64,000 bases of DNA from Dactylellina haptotyla. Its lineage: Eukaryota; Ascomycota; Orbiliomycetes; Orbiliales; Orbiliaceae. The notes under the pieces were generated by a model. It was not told where the DNA came from and did no database searches. It saw only the letters and a list, made by a program, of their open reading frames with translations. The position numbers and the translations under genes were made by a program. Shown piece after piece: positions 22,781-34,489 of this stretch (position 1 is the stretch's first letter; every line of letters begins with the position of its first letter). Location: contig CM062380.1 in assembly GCA_031310005.1 (NCBI GenBank), positions 4,030,001 to 4,094,000 of the forward strand. The letters run 5' to 3'.

Positions 22781-25642
22781 CTACCAAATTCTCTTGGCAA
22801 CCATATCGAACCGTTCTACTTCGCTTAGTGGCGTCTTCCTTGCCCCAGCACCGCTGCTACTAGTCTCTTTCTCTCCCAGATTTATAATCCGTCTTTTATC
22901 ATCGTTCATCTCCGCCATACCACCGGTGCTAGTACCGTGAACGGCGTAACCGGCCTTCTCCCTCTCTTTCATACCTTTGTATCTCTGTCTCGCCACGGCC
23001 AAGAGGCTCATACCCAAAATGAACTTGAAAACCAAGAAAACGAGCCAGATTCCAACGAAGATTGTTGCGATCGTCACGTATTCGGTGATGGTGTTGAGAA
23101 TATCCCTGCCGCCTTCGCCAGCTGCACCGTTGAATGCTCGTTGTAGCACGGAGTCGAATTCGTGGAGTGCTGCTGTAGTCGCCGGTGAGGATGAGGTTGT
23201 GTGGTCATTTGTAGCTGTGATTGGGAATGAAGGTGAAGGGAAGTGGGTCGAGATGAACATTTGGTAGGTCTGTAGTGATGAACGGATAAATAGACAAGCT
23301 AGTGGGATCACAGGTAAACCGAGACGGCGCATGAGGTTTTCTTCAGCAAAAGCCTAGTAGTATATATTGTCAGTAGTGGCTAGCATATCGTATTTTCGGG
23401 TGAGCGCTTACGTGAGTATAGTAGTCCTTTGCTAGCACATCGAAATATCTCGAGTATATTTGTGGCTTGATATTGTTGAACTTTGTAATGTACGCGTGCT
23501 TCAGCCAATCGACCAACATTTCGCTGCCGAGCACCAGCAAAAAAGGACCCATAACCTGCCCTGTCCATTTAGGTAGAATCGTAAAGCTCTTCGGTAGGAT
23601 CATACCGCTGGTGCTTGACGCTGTGGATGCATTCGGAACGCTCGTTGTTGGCGGCATGCCCAATCCTGCGGCCGATACCAGCCCAGTGAGTCCGAAACCA
23701 CCAACACCAAGCAACCCATCGAGCCCTATCTCGACCAAGTTCCGGCTAGCAATTATGATCAACATCAGCCAGAGTTGGAAGCGCTCCACGATATCCGCGC
23801 ATGTCATTTGGAACAGATTTTCCTTTTCGATTCGTTTGAAGACTGTTGTCTTGATCTCGACAAATTGGTTCGACAGTAGTAGCGTGATCAAGCTGTTGGA
23901 ATAGCTGTTCACCGCTACATTCAACGTGATGACTTGGTAAAAGAGCGCCGTGGCATGTAGGACATTATATGCCAACGCCAGAAGGAAGAATCCAAAAGGT
24001 CTGAGGACTTTACTGGTTCCATCCGGTCGCCTTTCCAAAGACTCTCTTGAGAATAAACATTCAAAGATATCCTGCCCGATCGCGGAGAGCAGTTTGTCTC
24101 CGACCTCTAACACACTGTAGATCACATACAACTTGATGGCGTTCTGCCCGCGGATGCTATGGTACATGCGACTAGCGTCGAATTCCATCAGAATCCAGCA
24201 AGAAAAGATGACAACCGCGCCCTTGAGCAAATCGGCTTTGTGATTCGGCTGAAGCTCCGATGTCTTACGTCGTTTTGCCAGAGCAGCGAGCCGCCGTCTT
24301 TTCGAATCCTTTTTGGGATCCGTTGCTGTTGCGACGATGGGTGCAGAAACAGAGGTGGCTGAGAGAGGTGGTTGTTGGTGCTCCTCTGATGAAGATGGCT
24401 TCCGCTGCTGTCCGTCTGGGGTTTCCGGTCTCAGCCAGGACTTTGCTATGGCAGCCACTATTTCGCCGATAAGTTTCATCCAATATAAAAGGAGAAGCCA
24501 CAATGCAGCTACAAAGCGGATGGGAAGTATCGTAAAGTTCCACAGCCAGCCGTCTAAGCAAGCGAACGAGCCGAACCAAAGCGCCCCTTCGAGGTACGCC
24601 GGTACTGTCAAGAAGTTCATCAATTTCTCAATTCGGAGTTCCGCCGAGACGAGGTCGTACTTAGTAGCCGGCGTCGTCGCGAGGGAGAGATAGAGATAGT
24701 CTCCAAGGGATAGCGGGGCCGCTGAGAGCGAATCCCTATGCTTCGAATCGGTTCCACTGGTTGCAGAACCAGCCTTGTCGGCATGTTTTGAAGGAGTCTG
24801 GGGCACTAAAGGCGTGATGCTTGCGCTGACGTACGAGTTGCCGTTTAGCAAGACCCTCGGGGTGGATTTCGTACGTCGGACGTTCGTGGGTACGCTGTAG
24901 TGTCGAGGCGGCGGGAACACCGGCCGCTGTGGTTTCTCCCGTTCCCGTAACGAATCATCCTTGTTGACACTGCCTGCGCGGCTGCGTCCGCTCTTGGATT
25001 CTGTGCTTCCAGATCTCGCTCTCCTAGACATCGAACCTTCAATCGGAGCTGTGTGTGGGATGCTGTCCAAGATGGCCTTCGATGTTCGCGGGGATAACGG
25101 GACTTCTGGTAGGGCTGAAACCGGGTTCCTTCCATCGACCGACCTTAGGACTTGGTCTTCGGGTATAGGGATAACCTGAAGCGGTACGCCAGCCGGCACG
25201 AGCGGCGAAAGCAAACTGGGGGGGCCGCCATCCTCCCTCTCGGACAGAACTGGCGACGTTGTCGAATTCGTCCTCGATTCGTCTACGGATGTTACAGAGC
25301 TGGAGGTCGTCTGCCATCTCGGCGTCGAGTGGCCGTCTGCATCGTCATGTGCTGCGTCTGGGACCAGAAAGTCGGGAGGCGGGAGGAGCACTGGTTCTCC
25401 CTGGGTTTTGGGGTTCGACGATACGGTATCCTGGCCATCTCTGTTAGCGGTCTACATCTCGGACTGAAGCCGTAACCAGGAAACTCACCTCTCCCATCTT
25501 TCGTACGGTTCCTCACCTTGTCACGTTCGCAAAGGTATGTCGGTGCAGCATGGTCCGGAAGGCCATGAAAAATCGCGAGAGGCTTGCCGACGTAATCATA
25601 TGCCAAAAATTTGGGACTAATGTCCGCTGCAGTGCGGTTCAT
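22781..25642 (-). CDS. TAPT1/Emp65-family ER membrane protein
   Basis: Three exons, 25642-25489, 25438-23412 and 23353-22781, give 917 residues. The 3' intron (GTAAGC...TAG) is certain. The 5' intron (50 nt, GTGAGT...GAG) and the start are less so; an in-frame ATG at 25690 is an alternative. The first 250 residues are low-complexity and Ser/Pro-rich. The conserved TAPT1 (DUF747) core follows: YLYLSLATTPATKYDLVSAE, RIEKLMNFLTVPAYLEG, LLKGAVVIFSCWILMEFDAS, MYHSIRGQNAIKLYVIYS, LEVGDKLLSAIGQDIFECLF. Several membrane helices come after it, one of them near the C-terminus (ATIFVGIWLVFLVFKFILG). In yeast, Emp65 works in the ER with the SUN-domain protein Slp1 to protect newly made proteins. That role here is inferred from family membership. 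Confidence 0.86.
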
Positions 25643-25895
25643 GCGGCGGGAACAAGGCCCCGGCTTGGAGGCCAGGTTGCGTCTCCTCACGTGTCAGTGC
25701 TTTTGCGTTGCCGACGTCAAACCGGGTAACACACGCTCTCCAATTTGGGACACTCTCTGGATACTTGATGTTACTACGGGATTGACAACTTTGAAACAGA
25801 CTGAATTAAAGGAAATTATACCATAGAAAACGCTCCTTTTGATAGATAAGGGGAATCGATTTAAATACAGTTATCTGTTCGCCAATTTGACAAAA

Positions 25896-27843
25896 TCAAT
25901 ATGTAAACTCCTCATAGCTGACGTATCGGCCATCCAACCACCCAATAACTTGCTTTTGCATGGCTAACCCGGTGCAGATGTACCACTTCCTCTCCTCGTC
26001 GCCCTCTTCGATTAAATCCGTTTTCTCCAGTCTTCTATATTCAACCCTGGCAGCTATCTCCTCAGCCCCTTCCGCTTCCTCTTTGTTTCCTGTGACAAAT
26101 AACCTTAACGCCTCCTTCATTCCCTCCATCCCCTCCATCTCAACTATAGCTTTAACCGCTTTCACATCCTCTCCTTTCATAGCCCAGAATAGCCTCACAT
26201 CTGCTCCGCTCTTTTGAAGATCTCGCCATTGCGCCATGAACGGTGTGATTCCTACTCCCGCTGCTATAATTCCTACTTTTCCACCTTCGGTCTTCTCCAT
26301 AAAGAACTCGCCTCCAAACCCTTGAATCGGTACTTCCAAATTCGCCCCCACACTCTGTTGAAATAAGTATCGTGTCACAGCTCCATTCCTCCTTATCGTG
26401 AGTTCAAATTTCCCATCCTCGCTGCCTTGGAATTGGTCCGGCCGTGAAGACACCGTGAAACTTCTGATATAGTCATCATTAAGGCCCTGAGGATCCGAAT
26501 CGTCCATGTGTCTATACCCGACGCTTAGTTCTTCCTCAAAGTTCAACATGACATACTGCCCCGCTTTGTAAAGCTCTTTATTATCCAGCTTCCCGCTCAA
26601 CTGGAATGTGAATCTGGCTATAGTATCCGCCAATCTTTCGCTCTTAATCAGTCGTGCCTTCATTCCGCCGCCGGACAGTTGCTTTTGACCCCCTTCCTCT
26701 GTCTTGAGAAGTCTGACCGTAGGGTTGTATGGACTCCAGCCGATCTCTTCGGGATCGGCCAATCGTAGTCCTAGCGATCCTTTGCTATATCGTGCGCTGG
26801 TAACTGTGAATTTTACAGCCAATTTGCACCGGTTCATCTCCTTTTCTGCGTCTTCGCCGACGAGAATCTCTGTCTTCCCGGTGAGGTATAGCATGTCGCC
26901 TGTATTGTAGTCGGGGAAAGTAAGTCCTGCCAACGGGGTGATCTGCAGGTTGCCCAAAGTTTGGTACAATCTGTTGCCAGAGTATTCGGGCCATATCATA
27001 GTGGTCGGGGATCCTGGAGCAGACGGGAGAACTCTCACGAAACCGGGAGGGCCTCCTCGATGATTGACATCCATATCTTGATATCCATTTCTCGAAGCGA
27101 CGAAGAACATATCCGATCGTGCTATTAGGTCCAATGCCTCTTGTGGCAAGGATGCTGGAACCTCATGCTTATCTGTGAGATTGGCCGGTAGAGTTGCGGG
27201 TACCGCCTCAAGCCGACGTGCTGGGCCCGAGTTAGCGAGGATTGTGCTAACGGTATAGCTTTTGAGAACCTACCATTTATATATTTAGGACAGTTTCCCA
27301 TCGATTGCTCAATTGATATCACAAATGTGATCAAGCTCATCCCCGCTTCAACCTTCCTCATATCTCTTCTACTCTTTCCGTAAAACTTCTGGCGCAATCT
27401 GTGCTCGAGGTCGATTGCCAGGCCGGCGATCATGCCCTCCCCTTTGCTATCACCTTCGTCTACGTCTTCGCCCCAACCTTCATCACCGAACGAACCATAT
27501 ATAGGATCGCCGATTGGAACTACCGTCTGTGCAGCCACTGTGTCCTTGGAAACATACTGCATAAACCCCGGGATGCCAGTTAATAGTGATGCCCATGGCT
27601 CACCAGACGACGAGGTAGTCCCGACAGCAATTAGCGACGAAGACGAGATAACTTGAGCAGCTCTAGGCGAAAGATTCCAATTCGTCGGGTTTCGTCCCTG
27701 ATTGACACCGACAAGTCGTTGCATATTCCCTGTAACAAATCCATTAGTACAATGTGTTGCACGTTGAGCACGTTGAATTTTTAGCTAGGGTTGAACTTAC
27801 TCTCGCCGCGGTGCCAACCGTAGTCGCCAAATACTGTACTCAT
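25896..27843 (-). CDS. Flavoprotein fusion: PNPOx-like FMN domain + FAD/NAD(P) reductase
   Basis: Three exons, 27843-27801, 27729-27274 and 27220-25896, join in phase to 607 residues. The N-terminal half resembles pyridoxamine-phosphate-oxidase-like split-barrel FMN proteins (YGWHRGERNMQRLVGV, CPKYIN, SDMFFVASR, DMDVNHRGGPPGFVRVL). From about residue 353 a ferredoxin-reductase-type module follows: an FAD-binding barrel with RSFTVSS (about 419) and a pyridine-nucleotide domain with GIIAAGVGITPFMAQW (about 482) and a C-terminal WYICTG. Electrons could pass from NAD(P)H through FAD to FMN inside one chain. The physiological substrate is unknown. There is no targeting signal, so it is probably cytosolic. 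It is the upstream neighbour of the TAPT1-like gene on the same strand. Confidence 0.85.
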
Positions 27844-28234
27844 GATGGGCAATTGATTGATGATAGTGACCGTAAACTGTATTTCTCGGGAGAGTACTAT
27901 ACTATAAACGAATGGAAGGTGGCCTTCCCCGCACCCTTATGTAGTTTTATTGTTGTAGTACACGCTAGACCATTTCCCGCGGGGAAGCCGCTCGCCCAGC
28001 CGTCGACTATCGATGATTACTTAACACACCCCGTCGACCAGCAAACTTCGGCTCAGCCGGGAGTTTCGAATGGAGCTCATACCTGCACAGATGATGCCAA
28101 ACCCGTGAGATTTGGAATTTTGGCAAATATAAAAACGATAAATATGACTAATCGAGCCGAACGTGATAAGGAAATTGGTGTAGAGTCTCGTTTCAATTAT
28201 ATAAGTATATGCAATAGCGGCGGGAGTTTGGTAA
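27844..28234. other. Promoter-side region of the flavoprotein gene
   Basis: A 167-codon plus-strand frame (27754-28257) runs antisense into the first intron and exon 1 of the flavoprotein gene. It has no motif, and I regard it as chance. I see nothing else here. Confidence 0.45.
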
Positions 28235-28492
28235 TCAGATATCCGAAGAATACTTGAGTCTCTTCTGTCTTTCCAACAGATCAAATTGACTCCAGTCGTG
28301 ATGCCAAGATGATGCTCTAGAGAGCACGTAACCGACTCCAAGGGTTGTACGCTCCTCTTCTGGTATTTCTCTCGCCCTGTATAGCATCAGCAGAGGCACC
28401 CCTAGAAGCCCAGCTTCCCTAATCCGGTTGATTGCGGCTTTTGGGATGAAATGAAAAGTCTTGTTGGGAATAAAAGGCCCGGCGCATGGCAT
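28235..28492 (-). CDS. Small hypothetical protein, 85 residues
   Basis: This is a single open frame from ATG at 28492 to TGA/TAA at 28235. It encodes a mixed, protein-like sequence (FHFIPKAAINRIREAGLLG, EIPEEERTTLGVGYVL, WHHDWSQFDLL) with no signal peptide, Cys pattern or membrane helix. I do not recognise it. Its support is limited to amino-acid composition and an ATG start. It could equally be a chance frame or the remnant of a longer gene. Confidence 0.28.
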   Translation of the reverse strand: MPCAGPFIPNKTFHFIPKAAINRIREAGLLGVPLLMLYRAREIPEEERTTLGVGYVLSRASSWHHDWSQFDLLERQKRLKYSSDI

Positions 28493-28904
28493 ATTGTTAA
28501 AATATACTCTTTTGAGTGTAAATTATACTAACTAGAAGGCCGGATAGAAAGATGGATGAGGCGAATTAATTAGCGAAAGCTCGATACGTAGGTACGAATA
28601 TATTTAACAGCTGCTAGATACCCATAAGGATCCAATAACGCTTAGATTATAAATTCCATCATAGCTTTGTTGTCAGGTGCGATATCTACTCACAGTGAAT
28701 GCTATCCTCATGCATACACCTGCACCCGGTTGCATCTGCCGTGTTTTGAGTTTGGGCCCGTCCATATGCTACTAGGTAGTGAATAAGCCCACAACACACG
28801 AAACCTAGTCGGTCCGACATTGCATTGCATTGCATCGCATGAGATAGCGGTTTCAATTAATTGACAGGGAAAGCCATGAAATACGAAATGTTCAGAAAAC
28901 TCAA
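28493..28904. other. Intergenic region with CATTG microsatellite
   Basis: No gene is seen. A short tandem run of the pentamer CATTG (four imperfect copies) lies near 28819-28842. Confidence 0.5.
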
Positions 28905-30722
28905 TTAGTCTGTTTTCGTTTTCTTCATTGTTGCCTGAAGGAAATCGTCGAATTCAAATTCATCCACCTGATTCTCAATATTCTGTATACTCGGCTGCAC
29001 AGTTTGCGTGGATTGCGGTGCCTCAAACGGGGCACCATTCCAAAAGTTCTGTCCACTATCCGTATCGTCGAGATCTCTAGCCCATCCAGAATCTCTATAA
29101 CCGTTCCATTCTTGTCTTATAGCATGTGGTATTACACCTCCTCGACTCAAATCCTGCCTTTGTCTTTGGGAATTGGGTTCCATAAAATTTACCCACGGAG
29201 CAAATTGCTCCTCTGCGCTAGGTTGCGATCCATCCTGCATTTGTTCTAGTGCCTCATAAGCTTGTTCATCCCTAAGCTCAGCTGTACCCGCCTTACTTGG
29301 ATCAATCTGGAAAGTCAACAGAGTATTCAAATTATGATCCAATACCGAGTCATCAATTCCATAGTCACCCTGTTCCATATCGACAACGGACAGATCTGCG
29401 GCGTTTTCCATAGCAGAAAATATTTCTCGATGTTTCGCAATATTTGCCGGATTCAGTGGATTTTCTGGACCGAGCATTCTGTAAGTTTGGACGATATTGT
29501 ACGCAGCTCTCGCTAGTCTTTGGTGATACTGGTAGGCTGCTAGGTAGCGTTGGCACCATAGCAATGGGTTATCCGATAGCAAGCACTGTGCTGTCATCAT
29601 CTCGTAATTTATCGGCTTGTTGGCAATTTCATGAGGCGTGGGAATGTGAACCGGAGACTCATTCGGCGATTTCGGCTTCAGCGGCGGCTCGTTTGATCCG
29701 GCAAGGTATACTCTTCTCAGCGGATCAACCGAGGAAGAGATATCCGGATTATTCGATTCGCCCAAGTTCTCGACTCCTGCCCTTCGGGTAACCAGTATCT
29801 CGACACGCAGGGATGGTACCGCTTTGTTTGCTGTATCAATAGTCGGTGGCTTAACAGGACTGATTATCTCCTCCTTCTGTTCAAATGCCAGTGATTCCAT
29901 AACAGGGTCGGGAACTTGTCCTATCACGATCCCTCTGATCTCATCCAACTGTTTAGCTTCCTTCTGCTTTTTCTTAAGTTTTGCAACATCCTTGCGCCGA
30001 TGATCATTTTGAACCTTCGTTCCAATTCCTAGATATGCTAGAAGTCGAGTTCCACGGCTCAGGTCCAAACTTAGCACACGATCTGTAATGTCTCCTAATA
30101 CCTTTGGTATCTCAATCGGATCCACTTGAATGCTCGCGAGCTCTTGCGCCGTAGCAACATCTTCAAGTCTGAAATTCTGAATAAGCCCTGGTGCATGAAC
30201 CCACCCCTTCAGAGTACCTTGAGAGTCCCACTGATAAACAGAATTAAGCTTTGGCATAGACCCGGTTTTCTCATAGATGTCTTTTGCGTAATGCATTATA
30301 TCAATCTCCCTAAAGGACTGTGGAGCACCAATACTAGAGAACTCTTCGAATTTCATATCAACAATATTCACGCCCTCAGCAGTGTACTCATTTAGGATGA
30401 CGAGGAAGTCTGGGGCTTTCCCTTTCGTGTCTTTGCAGTTGGATTCCCGGTAATACGCCACCGCTTTGACCTTGAGCTCGTTAGGTGGGTTGTATATCGT
30501 AACCGCTTCAGGGGGGATACTGTATTTTTTAGCACCTGTATCGTGGCATTCGTATCTTTTGTTTATTGGACCATCTGGTATACTAATTTGTCCAGAATCC
30601 TTCTCCCAACCCGGAAAGGAGCGTTCCCACCAAGCGGTTGTTGTTTCGGCGAGGATAGAGGATATGATGACTAGTATCAGTGGAAGAGCCTGCACTTCAC
30701 GCAGACTAGCTTTTTTAACCAT
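28905..30722 (-). CDS. Large secreted protein of unknown function
   Basis: This is an uninterrupted frame of 605 residues from ATG 30722. I chose that ATG because MVKKASLREVQALPLILV and the hydrophobic run that follows form a standard signal peptide ending near TTTAWW. The mature protein has no further membrane helix. The N-terminal half contains RYECHDTG, KVKAVAYYRESNCKD and repeated Trp/Tyr-rich segments. A basic coiled stretch lies near residue 265 (KLKKKQKEAKQLDE). The C-terminal half has WCQRYLAAYQYHQRLARAAY and a Gln/Asp-rich tail (QVDEFEFDDFLQ). I recognise no catalytic domain. Lack of introns across 1.8 kb is unusual for this window. It is probably extracellular or wall-associated. 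Confidence 0.72.
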   Translation of the reverse strand: MVKKASLREVQALPLILVIISSILAETTTAWWERSFPGWEKDSGQISIPDGPINKRYECHDTGAKKYSIPPEAVTIYNPPNELKVKAVAYYRESNCKDTKGKAPDFLVILNEYTAEGVNIVDMKFEEFSSIGAPQSFREIDIMHYAKDIYEKTGSMPKLNSVYQWDSQGTLKGWVHAPGLIQNFRLEDVATAQELASIQVDPIEIPKVLGDITDRVLSLDLSRGTRLLAYLGIGTKVQNDHRRKDVAKLKKKQKEAKQLDEIRGIVIGQVPDPVMESLAFEQKEEIISPVKPPTIDTANKAVPSLRVEILVTRRAGVENLGESNNPDISSSVDPLRRVYLAGSNEPPLKPKSPNESPVHIPTPHEIANKPINYEMMTAQCLLSDNPLLWCQRYLAAYQYHQRLARAAYNIVQTYRMLGPENPLNPANIAKHREIFSAMENAADLSVVDMEQGDYGIDDSVLDHNLNTLLTFQIDPSKAGTAELRDEQAYEALEQMQDGSQPSAEEQFAPWVNFMEPNSQRQRQDLSRGGVIPHAIRQEWNGYRDSGWARDLDDTDSGQNFWNGAPFEAPQSTQTVQPSIQNIENQVDEFEFDDFLQATMKKTKTD

Positions 30723-30773
30723 GATCCTTAATGGTAGTATCGATTTCTCCCCTATATATCGCCTTAATATCAT

Positions 30774-31125
30774 CAGGCATCATCATCTATAAACCTTTTT
30801 CTGGTTAAAGATCAAAAATCCGCTCTATCATGCTCATTTTACCATGCAATTACAGTATGTGAAAAATATACAACAATTCTTTGTGTTGGTAGATGTAGAC
30901 TACCTATACTTTATTTCAAAGTTACTCGATTATCATTAAAAAGACCTTTCAAGAACTCCGTGATTATTAAAAGCAAAGCATGGTCGCTCTCCAGACTAAC
31001 TAATACAATTCAGATTCGAGCGTGGGATCGAATACACATTGAAGCTTGGTATCGAATTCACATTCGAGTGTGGCATCGCTGTCAAACTCCTGGCAGTCGT
31101 TGGGCACTTCCAGCACTTCACCTTT
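30774..31125. other. Intergenic region between secreted-protein gene and rap1
   Basis: This holds the promoter of the secreted-protein gene and the rap1 3' end. A short plus-strand frame at 31039-31287 is antisense to the last rap1 exon and is not a gene. Confidence 0.5.
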
Positions 31126-34100
31126 CTATTGTCTGAATGCCTCGAGCCACTGATACCGCAACAAAGTGAGACCATCTCCATGTTTTTGCGCCAAATAGAT
31201 AATTTTATCCTGATCTGTATCTTGTTCGAGTGCCTTGTCATCCTCTTCAGTCCAGATCCCCCGCTTAATCGGCCATACGAAATCTAACATTTTGTATTTC
31301 GTGAGCAATATATTCACATAATATAGTAAAGGAAGCCACTACTTACTATCAAGGTTTGCGTTTTTATCAAGATGCTTCACAACTTGTCTCAACACCAACT
31401 CCACAAGCTTGCGGTCAGCAGTAGTACGTTCGATAACCAAACCAACGCAGCCGGCTTCTAGGCCGTATTTCTTTGTCATTTCGTCTATGAGCGGAGAGAT
31501 AGCATCAAGAGCTTGATCAATTGTCCTAACGCTTTCTTCTTCGTCTTCATCTTCAGGCGATTCCAATGTTAGGGAATTCGGCACTGTTTCGTCATCGTCG
31601 GAGTACACTGGCTCTTCAACATCCTCTGATTCAGCAGAAAATGATGGTGTGAATGACCTTCGATTGAGAATGGTAGGCGAATGATCATTCATCATGCCAA
31701 GATTTCTATTGGTAACACTATCCAGGTCCATCGGGTCCGCTTCATCTTCTGTAGTATCACCATGTTCGGAGGCGATAGTAGGCATCCTCATTCCATGGGA
31801 ACTAGCTATGCTCTCGAGTTTGGTATGGGCTATACCCTTCAGTTTCCGCGTCGATTTCTGGACGAGGAAACTTTGTGTTGGGCTTGATGGCTCTTGATTA
31901 AAGAGTCGAGGTTGGGTGTTGGGGGAAGATCCGAAGGCGCTGCTTGATATCACAGGAAGCGGCGGTGGGAAGAGCTTACTTTCCGGGGTGCTTTCGACAA
32001 CAAGACGCCTTTGGTCTCCTGGCCCTGACTTGCGGCGTTTTGGGGGTCGCCCTGAACCTGATGATGATAGCCTAGCTGCCTTTCGAAGGGAGGATGCAGC
32101 AGCCTTTGTTGGTTCTTGAAAAGGTATGGGGTCGCTCTCCTCGTAAGTTGTCGAAGATGTGGGCATTGGCGATGTGAGCATCGGCGACTTTAATCTAGGC
32201 TTGGGAGAGAGATGTGGGGAGACACCTCTGATAACAGCCAGTGCTGGAGGTGAGCTTGCTGGGACATCTGATCCTTGTTGCTGACTTAAGCTATTAAAAT
32301 GCTCATGTATGGAAGCTATGAATGTTGCTTGCGCGCCTTGGGTTGGAGGATCTGGGGTCACGCTATCATTCGATGGATCAGCAACCACTTGGACTTTCGC
32401 TCGAGGGGTTGGCGAAGCGGATGCTGAAGGCGGGTTTCGGCGAACAGATATAACACTTGAAGTGAGAGGTTTCGTGCTGCTCGGGGTGTGATATGCGCCT
32501 GGCGACCCTTGGGAGGATTTCTTGTTCGGTGTTCTCAGATTGTCTTTATTCTGAGGCGAATACACAAGGACCTGTCCTTTTGCTGCTATTTGCGCTTCTC
32601 TGTTTATCTGAACATCCGGTGACGTTTTGGCTGATGTGGTTTTAGTACCAGGTGATTTTGATGTTGATTTCGACTTGGGGGAGTTATCAACTCCTTCAGC
32701 AGCTACTTTTAGGCCCAAACTTTTTCGGGACGGTGTCATGGTAGCTAAGCGTTCAAAGCGAGTATCCGGTTTATTCGAGCCAGGAGACGGATTTGCTGGA
32801 GGAATAGCCACTTGCTCAGGCCCTTTCTCTTTTCCTTCTGCGGTAGGCTCTTCCGATTTATCACCATTCAGAGCAGTTAAGACCGCCTCTTCAAGGTCTT
32901 CTGGCCGTACTTTACCCTTGAGCTTGAGGTGTTTGACAACTGGTTTCATTTTGGAGAGAAAGTATCCGAAAAATTCTTCGGCAGAACGACCGGGAAACTA
33001 GTTTAAAAATACTGATAAGCGATTATGACAATATAATATGCAGTAGGAGATATACCTCATCGGCGATAGTTTGACATATATCTAGTTGCTCTTCTTTACT
33101 ATCTCCGAGCACGATCTCATCAAACTTGGAGAATAGTGCCTTCTGTTCGATTATCGAAATTTCGAAATTAACTACTGTCTGGTCTTTCTTTTCCGTAGTA
33201 TGAGACTCGGTAGGTTCCTTCTTCTTCTTCTTCTTCTTCCGCTCTTTATTCGCTTCGTTTTTCTTATATTCTGGGAACACCTTTTCGTCGAACAATTTCC
33301 TATATTCTGCGATTGTGTGTTCTGGGAACTGCAATGCTGATATCAGCTCCGAAATACACTACGTTATGATTATATGTGAACCTACCTTCTCAACAATCTG
33401 TTCGAAAATTTCATTTATTTCTTCTTCGTCGTTTTTTGAAAGTATCTCTGGGAGACGATCCTTAAGGGCTTCTTCGTGAACTGATCTCATGATCGAAGAA
33501 ATATCCTCTATCTCTTCTTCCATTTCTGGCGCATCCTGTGTTCCGGCTGGAAGGCCGTCCTCTGAGCCACCAAGGGGACCATCGTTAGGTCGGTGGATTC
33601 CTTCGTGCCAGCCTTTCACCTTGGTGACGTCAAAGTCTTTGGGGGGGAAAGGCCCTTTAGCATATTCTGGGTATTTGCGGAGTTTCTTTACCCAGCGTTC
33701 TCTCCATCCTTGAAATGAATGGGTAGGAAACTATATATATCAAATTTAGATATTATATTGCTTAGAAGTTAAGTTTGTCGTCGGTGACGGCTAGTCAAAA
33801 CCTACAGCTTCAGCGAGTGACTTGTAGACGGCGTTGCCCCCGGTAAGCCCCGCATGTTCGATCCACCACAAGAGAAGATCATCCTCCTCTTTAGTAAATG
33901 CTCGCCGCGTCCTATGTTGGTGTAGCGTTAGTATTGAGTACTTATAGTTGCTTCCTACAGTTTGAAGTGTGTCTCACCCTGCTATTGGGGGAGTTGGTCC
34001 AGCAGCTGCAATTTGCTTCCGAATGGAACTACTTGTGGCTTTGCCCGTCTTTCTAGGAGCCTCGCTGTTCGACTGAAGGGCTGATATACGATATGGTTCA

Positions 34101-34489
34101 ATGTCTACCAGCTCGCCACTCTTAACGCAAGCTTCGATCCATGTGAAAGACACCCTGCCAAGAAGCCTTTGTTAGAAAAGTTCGCGAATACGCAACGGCT
34201 ATCTAGATTATGCCACCACTTACGCTGATGGAACGTTTCCTTGTGATTTCAAGTGATCTGAAATTATGGCGTCCGCTCCTGTCTCAGTTTTGCACAGCTT
34301 GGCACCATTTACCTATGAAAGGTATATGAGTTGCTAGATGCTATATGGTGTGGAATTCTAGGTTAGGGTTACCTGGAGCAAGGACTGAAAGTGCGATTTC
34401 ATAGGGCAGAGATTGGACAGATGAAAGGCGAGGCCCTTGAACAAGAGGCCACCCTGAGTAGAACCAGGCTCATCTTCCTCATCTGTCAT
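31126..34489 (-). CDS. rap1: Telomere protein Rap1 (BRCT, Myb, RCT)
   Basis: Eight exons are 34489-34373, 34312-34224, 34154-33978, 33911-33806, 33730-33386, 33328-33056, 32997-31347 and 31283-31126. All are in phase, for 971 residues. Residues 1-127 look BRCT-like (GGLLFKGLAFHLS, GADAIISDHL, VSFTWIEACVKSGELVD). The Myb domain follows (RRAFTKEEDDLLLWWIEHAG, GGNAVYKSLAEAFPTHSFQG, WRERWVKKL). Two FP-starting modules (FPEHTIAEYRKLF, FPGRSAEEFFGYFLSKM) and a Lys-rich tract come next. A long Ser/Pro-rich disordered region and acidic patches lead to the C-terminal RCT domain (RTIDQALDAISPLIDEMTKK, IKRGIWTEEDDKALEQ, IYLAQKHG). Fungal Rap1 is recruited to telomeres mainly through RCT contact with a TRF/Taz1-type protein and restrains telomere fusion and elongation. 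Intron 1 itself begins with a CCCTAACC-like sequence. Confidence 0.9.

Noticed and set aside
27754-28257. 167-codon plus-strand frame
   Set aside because: It runs antisense across exon 1 and intron 1 of the flavoprotein gene, has no motif, and the opposite-strand model has consistent splicing.
31681-33001. Several plus-strand frames of 60-124 codons
   Set aside because: All are antisense to the long rap1 exon 7.
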